A stretch of DNA of 64,000 nt, taken from an uncultured Gammaproteobacteria bacterium. Its GTDB lineage: Bacteria > Pseudomonadota > Gammaproteobacteria > Eutrophobiales > Eutrophobiaceae. The stretch covers positions 2,019,417-2,083,416 of the forward strand of contig OY282354.1 in the NCBI GenBank assembly GCA_958295485.1, written 5' to 3'. A program made the translations under genes and the position numbers. Positions 19,552 through 27,466 of this stretch are shown piece after piece; within the stretch, counting starts at the first letter, position 1, and each line of letters starts with the position of its first letter. Under the pieces are notes generated by a model. It searched no databases. It saw only the letters and a program-made list of their open reading frames with translations, and had not been told where the DNA came from.

Positions 19552-20376
19552 ATGGCGCTGATTAATGGCAAGCCCCGGGACGTTATTTCTATCCATGATC
19601 GCGGTTTTCAATTCGGCGACGGCATTTTTGAGACGATCGCCGTGCAAGGCGGGGAGCTTCTTTGCCGGAAGGAGCACTTTGACCGGCTTGAAGCAGGTTG
19701 CCGGCGCTTATCGATTCAATGTCCTGATAAAGCCCTGCTGGAAAATGAGGCGGAGCGGCTGTGTCAGTCTCTTGATTTAGCCGTGCTGAAAATAATCGTC
19801 ACCAGGGGAACGGGCGGGCGAGGTTATCAACCGGCTAAAAACGCCGGCAGCAACAGGATACTGGCAATTTATGACTGGCCGGGTTATCCGGTGGAATATT
19901 CCCGCGTTGGCATCGATTCATATATATGCAGCCGGCGCATTGCCCATAACCCTGAATTCGCCGGGGTCAAGCACTTGAACCGGCTGGAGCAGGTTTTTCT
20001 ACGACAGGAGATTGCGGACACCCCATTTCCGGAAGGGGTAGCGCTTGACTCGTTGGATAACGTTATCGAAGGGTCCATGAGTAATCTCTTCATGATTAAA
20101 AACGGCATATTGATTACCCCGGATTTATCCCGGTGCGGCGTGGAAGGCGTGATAAGACAACTGATTATGGAAATGAACAAGGTCGCCGGAAATGAAACAG
20201 CCATCAGGGAGATCAAGTTAGAGGAATTATTCGAGGCGGATGAGATATTTTATTGCAACAGTCTAATCGGTATCTGGCCGGTGAGAAGCATTGATAATAA
20301 AATATTCGACAGTAGTGATAGCACGATGGAAATAATGAGAAAATTAGTCATTGACAACCGAATCGTTGCCGGCTGA
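19552..20376 (+). CDS. pabC: Aminodeoxychorismate lyase PabC
   Basis: PabC releases pyruvate from 4-amino-4-deoxychorismate to give p-aminobenzoate for folate. It is a class IV PLP enzyme: GDGIFETIAV at 22-31 and the lysine that holds PLP, Lys140 in GVKHLNRLEQV. Length 274 aa is normal. The stop codon overlaps the mltG start, and the order fabF-pabC-mltG-tmk-holB is the standard gammaproteobacterial one, which separates it from branched-chain aminotransferases of similar fold. Confidence 0.92.
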   Translation: MALINGKPRDVISIHDRGFQFGDGIFETIAVQGGELLCRKEHFDRLEAGCRRLSIQCPDKALLENEAERLCQSLDLAVLKIIVTRGTGGRGYQPAKNAGSNRILAIYDWPGYPVEYSRVGIDSYICSRRIAHNPEFAGVKHLNRLEQVFLRQEIADTPFPEGVALDSLDNVIEGSMSNLFMIKNGILITPDLSRCGVEGVIRQLIMEMNKVAGNETAIREIKLEELFEADEIFYCNSLIGIWPVRSIDNKIFDSSDSTMEIMRKLVIDNRIVAG

Positions 20377-21374
20377 TGAAAAAACTACTGATATTCTTTG
20401 GCTTCCTTGTTTTATTTATGGGTTTGGGAGGGTGGTGGCTGTATCAAGACATGCAGAAGCAGTTGAACATGCCCCTTGATGTTCACAGCCCGGAAATTTT
20501 ATCCATCGAGTCCGGCATGTCCTTGCTTGCCGTTGCCGACGACCTGAAGGATAAAGGCTGGTTCGATTACCCTGTTTACTTGCAACTCGAAGGTCAACGG
20601 CAGGGTGTCGCCGGTTCGATTAAAACCGGCGAGTACCTGGTCGAACCCGGCGCGACAGCTTTATCACTGCTTGAGATGGTAGTCAGCGGCAAGGTAATCC
20701 AACACGCTTTGACGTTGGTGGAAGGTTGGACGTTTAAGCAAATCATGGCTGCCTTGCATGGGAATCAATTCATTAAAAAGACCTTGAAGTCAACCAATCC
20801 AAAGCGCGTCATGGCCGAGATAGGTTATCCGGGATATTTTGCCGAAGGACGGTTTTTCCCGGATACATATTATTTCCCGGTCGGCACGACAGACGTGGAT
20901 TTCCTGCGGCGCGCGTTTAACAGGCTGGAAACGGTATTGAAGGAAGAATGGGACAGACGGGCGCTTGACCTGCCGTATCAATCACCCTACGAGGCATTGA
21001 TCATGGCTTCCGTGATTGAAAAAGAAACGGCAACGGCGGACGAGAGAGAAAAAATCGCCGGCGTGTTCGTGCGCCGGCTGAAGAAAAACATGAAGTTGCA
21101 AGCGGACCCGACGGTGATCTATGCATTGGGCGAAAGCTATGACGGGAATATCCGGCGCAAGGACCTGGCCCTGGATTCGCCTTTTAACACCTATCGTTAT
21201 AAGGGTCTGCCACCGACGCCGATTGCGGCGGTCGGAAGGGCTTCCATCCATGCCGCCCTGCAGCCGGAACAAGGAACCAGTTTATATTTCGTCGCAATGG
21301 GGGACGGCCGTCATCACTTTTCAACCACGCTTAAAGAGCACAACCGGGCGGTGCAGAAATATCAACTCAGATAA
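20376..21374 (+). CDS. mltG: Endolytic murein transglycosylase MltG
   Basis: MltG cleaves nascent glycan strands and is thought to set their length. An N-terminal transmembrane anchor (LLIFFGFLVLFMGLGGWWLY) is followed by a LysM-like region and the YceG catalytic domain with the conserved Glu in MASVIEKETA. The downstream LQADPTVIYALG is also a family signature. Length is 332 aa. It starts on the last base of pabC and precedes tmk by eight bases. Confidence 0.93.
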   Translation: MKKLLIFFGFLVLFMGLGGWWLYQDMQKQLNMPLDVHSPEILSIESGMSLLAVADDLKDKGWFDYPVYLQLEGQRQGVAGSIKTGEYLVEPGATALSLLEMVVSGKVIQHALTLVEGWTFKQIMAALHGNQFIKKTLKSTNPKRVMAEIGYPGYFAEGRFFPDTYYFPVGTTDVDFLRRAFNRLETVLKEEWDRRALDLPYQSPYEALIMASVIEKETATADEREKIAGVFVRRLKKNMKLQADPTVIYALGESYDGNIRRKDLALDSPFNTYRYKGLPPTPIAAVGRASIHAALQPEQGTSLYFVAMGDGRHHFSTTLKEHNRAVQKYQLR

Positions 21375-21382
21375 AAATAATC

Positions 21383-22009
21383 ATGACAGGCGTTTTTATC
21401 ACATTTGAAGGCATAGAAGGCGCGGGGAAAAGCACCCAGATACAAAACGCATACGAAATACTGTCGGTAAAAAACCCGGATAACGTTATTTTAACAAGGG
21501 AACCGGGCGGCACCGAGGCGGGTGAGGCTATCCGAAATATTATGTTATATGCCACCAGGCATAAGATAGATGGAATCACGGAACTGTTTTTGTTGTTTGC
21601 CGGACGCTGCCAACATATCCGGGATGTCATCAGGCCGGCCCTTTCAGCCGATAAAATTGTTTTATGCGACAGGTTTACGGATGCTACGTTTGCCTACCAG
21701 GGTGGCGGGCGCGGCGTTGACATACGGCTGATTTCGCAGTTGCAGGATATGGTGCAGGGCGAACTCAGGCCGGACCTGACGTTCCTGCTGGATACGCCCG
21801 TGGAGGTCGGTCTTGAACGAATCAAGGGGCGCAAAGAGCCGGACCGGTTTGAAGCGGAAACGGTGAAATTTTTCAAGCGCGTCAGGAATGCTTACCTGGA
21901 CCTGGCCGGCCGGTTTCCCGAAAGAGTCCGCGTCATCAACGCCGCGCAAGGGATTGAAGAGGTAAAAGGGGAAATACATGCAGTCCTGTTGTCCAGGGGA
22001 CTCTGTTAA
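21383..22009 (+). CDS. tmk: Thymidylate kinase
   Basis: Tmk phosphorylates dTMP to dTDP. The P-loop EGIEGAGKSTQ is at about residues 8-18, the DRF motif (CDRFTDATFAYQGGGRG) near 93 and the lid region RKEPDRFE near 150. At 208 aa the length is typical. Its stop overlaps the holB start, so the two are translationally coupled. Confidence 0.95.
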   Translation: MTGVFITFEGIEGAGKSTQIQNAYEILSVKNPDNVILTREPGGTEAGEAIRNIMLYATRHKIDGITELFLLFAGRCQHIRDVIRPALSADKIVLCDRFTDATFAYQGGGRGVDIRLISQLQDMVQGELRPDLTFLLDTPVEVGLERIKGRKEPDRFEAETVKFFKRVRNAYLDLAGRFPERVRVINAAQGIEEVKGEIHAVLLSRGLC

Positions 22010-23007
22010 TGCCTTATCCCTGGCAAAAAAAACAATGGCGCCAAGTCGCGACTGCCATTGAGCGGCAAAGACTGGCCCATGCCATTTTGCTGGCCGGCGC
22101 CGAGGGAACAGGCATCGATCAATTTGCCATTGAACTCGCGCAATACCTGCTGTGTGAAGCGCCCGTTCAACCAGACTCAGGCTGCGGGCAGTGTCGCTCG
22201 TGTATTTTATTCAGGGCCGGCAACCATCCTGATATTCGGATGGTTAACCCGGAAAAACCCGGAATGCAAATCAAGGTGGACGCCATCAGGGAGCTGATAG
22301 AGTATTTTCACCTCAGCGTCCAGTATGGAAAACATAAAATCACCATCATCGCGCCGGCTGAAGGAATGAACCGGCACTCGGCTGATGGCCTGTTGAAGAC
22401 CCTGGAAGAACCACCGCCGCTGTCGCTGTTGATTTTGGTTTCTTATCAGCCGGCAAAACTACCTGTTACTATTCGCAGTCGCTGCCAGAAAATCATATTC
22501 AACCGGATAAATCGGCAGGCGAGCTTTGACTGGTTGAATGGACGGCTCGGTGATTCCGGGCGGACTGCCGCGCTGCTTGAATTTGCCGGAGGCGCGCCCC
22601 TGAAGGCATTGGAGCTGAGTGAAACGGACGTCCTGCAACAACGACAGGACGTGATGAAAGATCTGCGCGTATTACGAACGTCAAAGTCAAATCCCGTGGA
22701 TACCGCGAAAAAATGGCAGGAGTTCGATATGGCCGAAGTATTGCTTTGGCTAATCTTTATTTTCAGCAATATGGCTAAAATTCGCTATTCTTCAGGGAAT
22801 GAAAGTATTGATAAGGAAACGGGGCATCTATCAGCCGGATTGGATTTGCCCCAGGTTATCAGTTGTTATGATTTGGCGCTGAAAAATTATCATTTGCTTA
22901 CAGGGACGACAAACCTGAACAGGCAAAGCCTGCTGGAAGAAATCATCATACACTGGCAATGCTTGAAGGGTTCATCCCTTCCAGCCTCGCTCAACAAATA
23001 CGATTAA
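22009..23007 (+). CDS. holB: DNA polymerase III delta' subunit HolB
   Basis: HolB is the delta' subunit of the clamp loader. The AAA+ N-terminus contains a four-cysteine zinc site near residues 50-65 (CGQCRSC) and the sensor region LLKTLEEPPP. As in other delta' subunits the P-loop is degenerate (AGAEGTGID). Length is 332 aa. The order tmk-holB-tatD is conserved; the pilZ gene commonly found between holB and tatD in this group is absent. Confidence 0.93.
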   Translation: MPYPWQKKQWRQVATAIERQRLAHAILLAGAEGTGIDQFAIELAQYLLCEAPVQPDSGCGQCRSCILFRAGNHPDIRMVNPEKPGMQIKVDAIRELIEYFHLSVQYGKHKITIIAPAEGMNRHSADGLLKTLEEPPPLSLLILVSYQPAKLPVTIRSRCQKIIFNRINRQASFDWLNGRLGDSGRTAALLEFAGGAPLKALELSETDVLQQRQDVMKDLRVLRTSKSNPVDTAKKWQEFDMAEVLLWLIFIFSNMAKIRYSSGNESIDKETGHLSAGLDLPQVISCYDLALKNYHLLTGTTNLNRQSLLEEIIIHWQCLKGSSLPASLNKYD

Positions 23008-23019
23008 GCCGTTCGATTT

Positions 23020-23805
23020 ATGCCATATTTAATCGATTCCCATTGTCATATCCCCTTGATAGAAGCGAATGGCGGGGCCGCTGCCGTTATCAGCGCGGCG
23101 CAGGCAGCCGGGGTAGGGCATATGCTGTGCGTTTCAATCGACCTCGCTACATTTCCGCAGGTTAAACAATTAGCCGATTCCCATGAATGCGTTTCTGCCT
23201 CGGTGGGCGTGCACCCCAATTCCGACAGCAGCATGGAATTATCCGAAGACATGTTGTTGCAACTGGCTGATGACCCCGCGGTGGTCGCCATTGGCGAGAC
23301 AGGGCTGGATTATTACCGGAGCGAGGGGGACCTGGATTGGCAAAGACAACGTTTTCGCACTCATATTCGAGCCGCCGGACAGGTCAACAAACCACTGATC
23401 ATCCATAGCCGCGAGGCCCGGGGGGACGTGATCAAAATCCTGGCTGAAGAAGGGGCGGATGCCGTCGGCGGGGTGATGCATTGTTTTGTCGATGACCTGG
23501 ACACGGCTAAACAGGCCATCGATTTGAATTTTCATATTTCTTTTTCCGGCATTGTCACCTTCAAGAATGCGCAGGCCCTGCAGGAAGTGGCTGCGCAAGT
23601 GCCTTTGGACAGCATGTTGATTGAAACCGATTCACCTTACCTGGCGCCTGTTCCCTATCGCGGCAAACAAAATGAACCGGCCTATGTCCGGTTTGTCGCC
23701 GAAAAAATTGCTGAATTGCAGCAGGTTGAACTTGCCAGGGTAATTGCCGCAACCCAAAAGAACTACGAAGATTTATTTCCGCCTGTTTCCGTTACAGCAG
23801 GATAG
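23020..23805 (+). CDS. tatD: TatD family metal-dependent hydrolase
   Basis: TatD-type proteins are TIM-barrel metal hydrolases with 3'-5' deoxyribonuclease activity. The metal-binding HxH in DSHCHIP (8-10), Glu in GETGLDYYR, His in IIHSREA, His in MHCF and Asp in ETDSPYLAP are in order. Length 261 aa. The position after holB fits the YcfH branch. Its 3' end overlaps the convergent small gene on the minus strand by 14 bases. Confidence 0.93.
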   Translation: MPYLIDSHCHIPLIEANGGAAAVISAAQAAGVGHMLCVSIDLATFPQVKQLADSHECVSASVGVHPNSDSSMELSEDMLLQLADDPAVVAIGETGLDYYRSEGDLDWQRQRFRTHIRAAGQVNKPLIIHSREARGDVIKILAEEGADAVGGVMHCFVDDLDTAKQAIDLNFHISFSGIVTFKNAQALQEVAAQVPLDSMLIETDSPYLAPVPYRGKQNEPAYVRFVAEKIAELQQVELARVIAATQKNYEDLFPPVSVTAG

Positions 23806-24055
23806 CGAACAACCCGACCTGCAAACTGATCAGCAGTCCAAAACCGGCGAACAACCACCTGCCAAGCCGTAGCATGACCCGTTGCTCAAGCGCCTCAAGA
23901 GCAGATCTGAGCAGGTTAAGATCGGCCTTGGTAGCGACGTTATCATCAAGAGCGCGATTGAATGTCTTCACTATTGCCTCCGCCTGGGGCGCTTCTATAC
24001 CGGCATCCTGTAAAGATTTGGCTGCTTCGAGTGTATCAAAAATAAGCGCGGCCAT
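23792..24055 (-). CDS. Small DUF1640-like coiled-coil membrane protein
   Basis: An 87-aa protein with N-terminal FDTLEAAKSLQDAGIEAPQAEAI, a heptad-rich middle (LNLLRSALEALEQRVMLRL) and a C-terminal transmembrane helix (WLFAGFGLLISLQVGLFAILL). This layout matches the DUF1640/CCDC90-like family of small anchored coiled-coil proteins, whose bacterial role is not established. A strong ribosome-binding site (AGGAGG) precedes the start, which supports real translation. It converges with tatD. Confidence 0.7.
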   Translation of the reverse strand: MAALIFDTLEAAKSLQDAGIEAPQAEAIVKTFNRALDDNVATKADLNLLRSALEALEQRVMLRLGRWLFAGFGLLISLQVGLFAILL

Positions 24056-24091
24056 TTTTCCTTTCCTCCTTTTTCCCTTTGTTGTTCTACT

Positions 24092-24264
24092 CTACATGAA
24101 ATTTAAAAAGTTAAAACCTGGATATTTACGTTTGATGATAGCTCCTGCTTGCAATTTATTCTACATGAAATTTAAAAAATTAAAACCTGGATATTTACAT
24201 CTGATAACAGCTCCTGCTTGCAATTTATTCCATATGAAATTCAAGAGATTAAGAAACTCTTATA
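24092..24264. repeat. 69-bp tandem repeat, about 2.5 copies
   Basis: Units start at 24092, 24161 and 24230, exactly 69 bp apart. The first two are nearly identical (ctacatgaaatttaaaaa, then cctggatatttac and ctcctgcttgcaatttatt), and the third fades after about 30 bases. They lie in the 362-bp gap between the DUF1640-like gene and the aminotransferase, which otherwise shows no gene. The unit is a multiple of three and is open in one frame, but no start or ribosome-binding site supports coding. Confidence 0.8.
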
Positions 24265-24417
24265 TTTTTTCTATTTCAGATAGATGCAGATAAAATCTCA
24301 AGTGAATCATCAATACACTTCTCCCTGGTGTGAACCGGCATATTCGAAGTTAATCCTGTAACCCGGTATACTGCCAGGAATACTGATTTAACCGGAGTAA
24401 ACTACCAGGATAAGCCC

Positions 24418-25557
24418 ATGCCTTTACGCGATCACTTTCCGATTTTTCAATCGAAGACCTACATGAATAGCTGCTCCTACGGCGCCTTATCGGCAGAGGT
24501 CAGGGAGGCCTGTTTATCCTACCTGGATGACCGCGACCGGTTCGGTTCACATTGGGAGGTCTGGGTGGAGAAGCTGGAAACATTAAGGCCCATGCTGGCG
24601 CAGATGGTAAGCGCGTCGCCCGCTGAAGTCGCTATTGTCTCATGCTTGAGCGACGGCTTGAATTCACTGGTCAGCGCGCTCGATTTTACCGGCGAACGCA
24701 ACAAGGTATTGCTGACCGATTTTGATTTTCCGAGCACGGCCCAGATCTGGCGGGCGCAGGAGAGGAAAGGGGCGGTTATCGAGTGTATTCCATGCCATGC
24801 CGGCGAGTTGACCATCCCCGTGGAGCGGTTCGCTGAATATATCGATGAATCCACGCTGGTTCTATCGCTGCCGCATGTCTGTTACCGCAACGGCGCGCGC
24901 TTGGACGTTGCCTCGATCATCAAACTGGCCCATGCAAAAGGGGCGCGGGTATTTCTGGATTGCTATCAATCCATCGGCGCCACGCCGGTCGATGTCAGGA
25001 AACTGAACGTGGATTTTGCGGCCGGCGGCATGTTGAAATACCTGATCTCATCGTCGGGCTCAGCGTTTTTGTACGTAAAAGAGGATTTGATCACTAATCT
25101 TCAACCTGCACTCAGTGGCTGGTTCAGCCAAGCCGATATAAACGCCATGGATATATACCGGAATGCCCCGGCAAATAATGCCCGCCGCTTTGAATCGGGC
25201 ACTCCAAACATTCCCAGCATCTATGCGGCCATCGCCGGTCTTCGCCTGGTTGACGAAGTTGGCGTGGGCGAGATAGAACGGCACGTAAAAACACTGACCA
25301 GCGCCATAAAGCAAAAAACCCTTGAAAACGGCTTCAAGCTGGCAATGCCCGGAGAAGATGGCGCTCACGGCCCATTGATCACTATCCGCTCTACGGACAT
25401 GCACCAGTTGGTGGCTAATCTTGCTGATGCGGGAGTGGTTACTTCCTGCCGCGATGGCAACCTCAGGATCTCACCGCATTTTTATAACAACCTCGACGAC
25501 GTGGAGATATTGTTCGAGGCGCTAAACAACCAACGTGAATTGCTGGTATGCCGATGA
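24418..25557 (+). CDS. Class V PLP-dependent aminotransferase family protein
   Basis: A 379-aa fold-type I PLP enzyme of the cysteine desulfurase/kynureninase-like class V family. Asp181 in ARVFLDCYQSIGATPVD should contact the pyridine nitrogen, and Lys207 in AAGGMLKYLISSSGSAFLYV should hold PLP. The FESGTPNIPSIYAA motif is typical. There is no desulfurase active-site Cys loop that can be recognised with confidence, so substrate is open: an isomerase or lyase role is as likely as transamination. It converges on the tetR-type gene with a five-base gap. Confidence 0.85.
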   Translation: MPLRDHFPIFQSKTYMNSCSYGALSAEVREACLSYLDDRDRFGSHWEVWVEKLETLRPMLAQMVSASPAEVAIVSCLSDGLNSLVSALDFTGERNKVLLTDFDFPSTAQIWRAQERKGAVIECIPCHAGELTIPVERFAEYIDESTLVLSLPHVCYRNGARLDVASIIKLAHAKGARVFLDCYQSIGATPVDVRKLNVDFAAGGMLKYLISSSGSAFLYVKEDLITNLQPALSGWFSQADINAMDIYRNAPANNARRFESGTPNIPSIYAAIAGLRLVDEVGVGEIERHVKTLTSAIKQKTLENGFKLAMPGEDGAHGPLITIRSTDMHQLVANLADAGVVTSCRDGNLRISPHFYNNLDDVEILFEALNNQRELLVCR

Positions 25558-25562
25558 ACTTT

Positions 25563-25958
25563 TCATTTGTCAGAATGAAATTGAATAAGAGCATAGCTCA
25601 TATAAATGTTTTCCCGGGCCTGTTCGGTTAAATAGGGATCAGTGTCCACCCTGATCAATGGAACCATCTCCCTGTATATAAAACGGTATTTCCATACATA
25701 ATCCAGTTGACGCGTAAACATTTCCGCCATGTGGTCTATAGTTGGACGTTTATCGTCCGATGCCCAGATTTCCTTTGATATATCTTCATAAATGGCGCGA
25801 ATTAATTCCTGCTTGGTTTTGTAATGATACTGGAGGTTACCCCGGCTAATGCCAGTCTCGCCGGCAATCTTCCCGATGGATACATTACTTGTCCCAAATT
25901 CGTTAAACAGGAAAATCGCTTTCGATTTAATTTTCTTTTGTGTATTTTCACTGGCCAT
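25563..25958 (-). CDS. Short TetR-type transcriptional regulator
   Basis: The protein starts MASENTQKKIKSKAIFLFNEFG at 25958 and has the TetR helix-turn-helix VSIGKIAGETGISRGNLQYHYKTKQELI. The middle (VWKYRFIYREMVPLIRVDT) resembles TetR relatives whose ligand domain continues for another 70-80 residues, but here the protein stops at 131 aa. It is probably C-terminally truncated, although DNA binding could persist. An open frame extends upstream of the ATG, but that part is the antisense of a duplicated gene fragment and is not credible as protein. That fragment begins about 30 bp from the start, so the native promoter may be lost. Confidence 0.75.
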   Translation of the reverse strand: MASENTQKKIKSKAIFLFNEFGTSNVSIGKIAGETGISRGNLQYHYKTKQELIRAIYEDISKEIWASDDKRPTIDHMAEMFTRQLDYVWKYRFIYREMVPLIRVDTDPYLTEQARENIYMSYALIQFHSDK

Positions 25959-25988
25959 ATTGACCACCTCGCTGATGCTGTATTCCCC

Positions 25989-26531
25989 ACGCTGGATTTC
26001 GAGTGGCACGAGAATTTCTGGAAGAACAACGGAACCTGCGTCGCTGAGCGCCAGCTTCCTAACAAGGATATCGTCGGCATCCAAACCGGACAGGTTGACC
26101 GATATGGGAACTTCCTTTGGGAAGCGGAGCGCTGGTTCGAGGAGAAACGGCGGTGGTTTGACGGCTATTTGTCGTCGTCGGCTTCCAGCGAGCCGGCAAC
26201 CCGTAACGTCTTTGACATCTATCTCGGCGCGGGAAATCTTATCTTCGTCAAGGAGCCGTGCGGTCCGGAAGACACGGAGCACAGGTTCTTCGTGCACCTG
26301 ATACCTACCGCCGTGAATGACCTCCCCGACCATCGTAAGCAGTACGGATTCGATAATCTCGATTTTGACTTTCAATGGCATGACCTGAGGGAGGGTGGGA
26401 GATGTATGGCCATCCGCGCCTTGCCGGAATACGACATCGTCAAAATCCGTGTCGGTCAATACGAGGGAGGCAACAAGTTCTGGACGGCAGAGATTCCCGT
26501 GCCCTGACCACCGGGACCAGCGCGACAAGTC
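25989..26531 (+). pseudogene. Displaced 3' fragment of the glycosyltransferase gene
   Basis: Read on +, this segment encodes LDFEWH, then NGTC, DKDIVGIQTGQVDRYGN, EKRRWFDGYLSS and FVKEPCG-PEDTE stretches, ending VP-stop at 26507. It is colinear without gaps with 29677-30195, the end of the glycosyltransferase gene, and the similarity continues about 20 bp past the stop. It has no start codon and no N-terminal part. It is a duplicated and diverged 3' fragment lying between tetR and the toxin gene. The intact copy is 3.7 kb to the right on the same strand. Confidence 0.85.
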
Positions 26532-26960
26532 TTACGCCGTGCGACTAACAATTTCAGCCAGCGATCGGACAAGTGTTTTAGTGACCTTCGAAAAGAGCCT
26601 GGGGGGCAAAACACCGTAGCTGTATTTTTTGTCACCTCGCCTTGCAACTGGTCTTATATCCGGCCCGGGCCAGATAAAGCGATTGATTTCCGTGCAGATA
26701 ATCCACGAACGTTCACTGTCCAGCTTCAAGTACTCTTTTACTTTTAGCGGTATTTCCACCGCCTTGTCAGGATCCTCCGGTTCGCTATGGGTAATCGCTG
26801 CAACAGTGACTACCGTATCGTCTCCCTGTAATTTCTTTGATAAAACAATGGCGCAAGGCCTTTCCTTTACACCTTCCTCTTGCTCTGCCAGATAATCTTT
26901 ACGCCAGAGATAGGAGTAGCTGATGACAAGACCCGGAAACGGCTCTGGCATCTTTGTCAT
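26532..26960 (-). CDS. PemK/MazF-like toxin candidate
   Basis: A 142-aa protein opening with PFPGLVISYSYLWRKDY and containing KERPCAIVLS, VAAITHS and ERSWIICTEINRFIWPGPD. The layout (GxVI, then RPxxVLS, then a short beta-rich core) fits the PemK/MazF toxin superfamily, mRNA-cleaving growth inhibitors, in a divergent branch often left unnamed. It follows a Phd-type antitoxin gene by 15 bases. No Shine-Dalgarno sequence precedes its ATG, so it is probably translated by coupling to the antitoxin. Catalytic residues were not assigned. Confidence 0.7.
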   Translation of the reverse strand: MTKMPEPFPGLVISYSYLWRKDYLAEQEEGVKERPCAIVLSKKLQGDDTVVTVAAITHSEPEDPDKAVEIPLKVKEYLKLDSERSWIICTEINRFIWPGPDIRPVARRGDKKYSYGVLPPRLFSKVTKTLVRSLAEIVSRTA

Positions 26961-26975
26961 GTGGAGGTTTTTTTA

Positions 26976-27236
26976 TTATTCTTCGTTGAGTAATTCATCC
27001 AGGTAGGCATATTCTTTCGGTACATTTGCCGCAGCAATATCACGAATATCTTCTTCACTTAATTCTTCAATACCCAATACTTGCCTGTCCCGGCGTTTGA
27101 GGCGTTGGTACTCTTCGGTCGATAGCAGGATATATTTTTCCCGCCCATTACGGGTAATAGAGACTGGCTCTTTTAAAACCAGCTCTTGAATATCGCCTAT
27201 ATTACGCTGTAGTTCAGAAATCGTTACGCTTGCCAT
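26976..27236 (-). CDS. Phd/YefM-type antitoxin
   Basis: An 86-aa protein starting MASVTISELQRNIGDIQELV, with the Phd/YefM DNA-binding fold (EPVSITRNGREKYILLSTEEYQRLKRR) and an acidic tail (EELSEEDIRDIAAANVPKEY) that would wrap the toxin. The ATG at 27236 is chosen over an open extension upstream because that extension crosses a palindromic operator. It is the first gene of a two-gene operon with the PemK-like toxin. In such systems the antitoxin, or the complex, represses its own promoter. Confidence 0.85.
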   Translation of the reverse strand: MASVTISELQRNIGDIQELVLKEPVSITRNGREKYILLSTEEYQRLKRRDRQVLGIEELSEEDIRDIAAANVPKEYAYLDELLNEE

Positions 27237-27260
27237 CGAGATAACCTGTAGTTTATATAT

Positions 27261-27279
27261 ATTACATATATTATGTAAT
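27261..27279. promoter_or_regulatory. Palindromic operator candidate of the toxin-antitoxin operon
   Basis: ATTACATA (27261-27268) and TATGTAAT (27272-27279) form a perfect 8-bp inverted repeat with a 3-bp centre, inside a longer near-palindromic AT-rich block (27252-27290). It lies 25-43 bases upstream of the antitoxin ATG, where an autoregulatory operator and the promoter are expected. Confidence 0.6.
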
Positions 27280-27466
27280 GTATATATAAATATCAAGCGG
27301 AAACTCTTGTTGATCTGGTGGTATGGCGAGAATATCATATTGAGATGAGCATACTAAGACGATTATAAAACTGCTTCTATGGCGACAGCTACCACCGGGC
27401 TGGGGAAGAGGGCGCCGTCACCCGCCGCATTCCCGCGCCCCTTTCCCTGGAGGGGATGCTTGCGCC

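Noticed and set aside
25824..26507. A 227-aa plus-strand gene over the tetR region
   Set aside because: Its first third is antisense to the TetR helix-turn-helix and the remainder is the displaced glycosyltransferase fragment. There is no proper start.
25959..26528. Minus-strand extension that would give the TetR protein a 190-aa N-terminal domain
   Set aside because: This part is the antisense of the duplicated glycosyltransferase fragment; the same antisense frame exists at 29.7-30.2 kb. The TetR-type protein begins naturally at the ATG at 25958.
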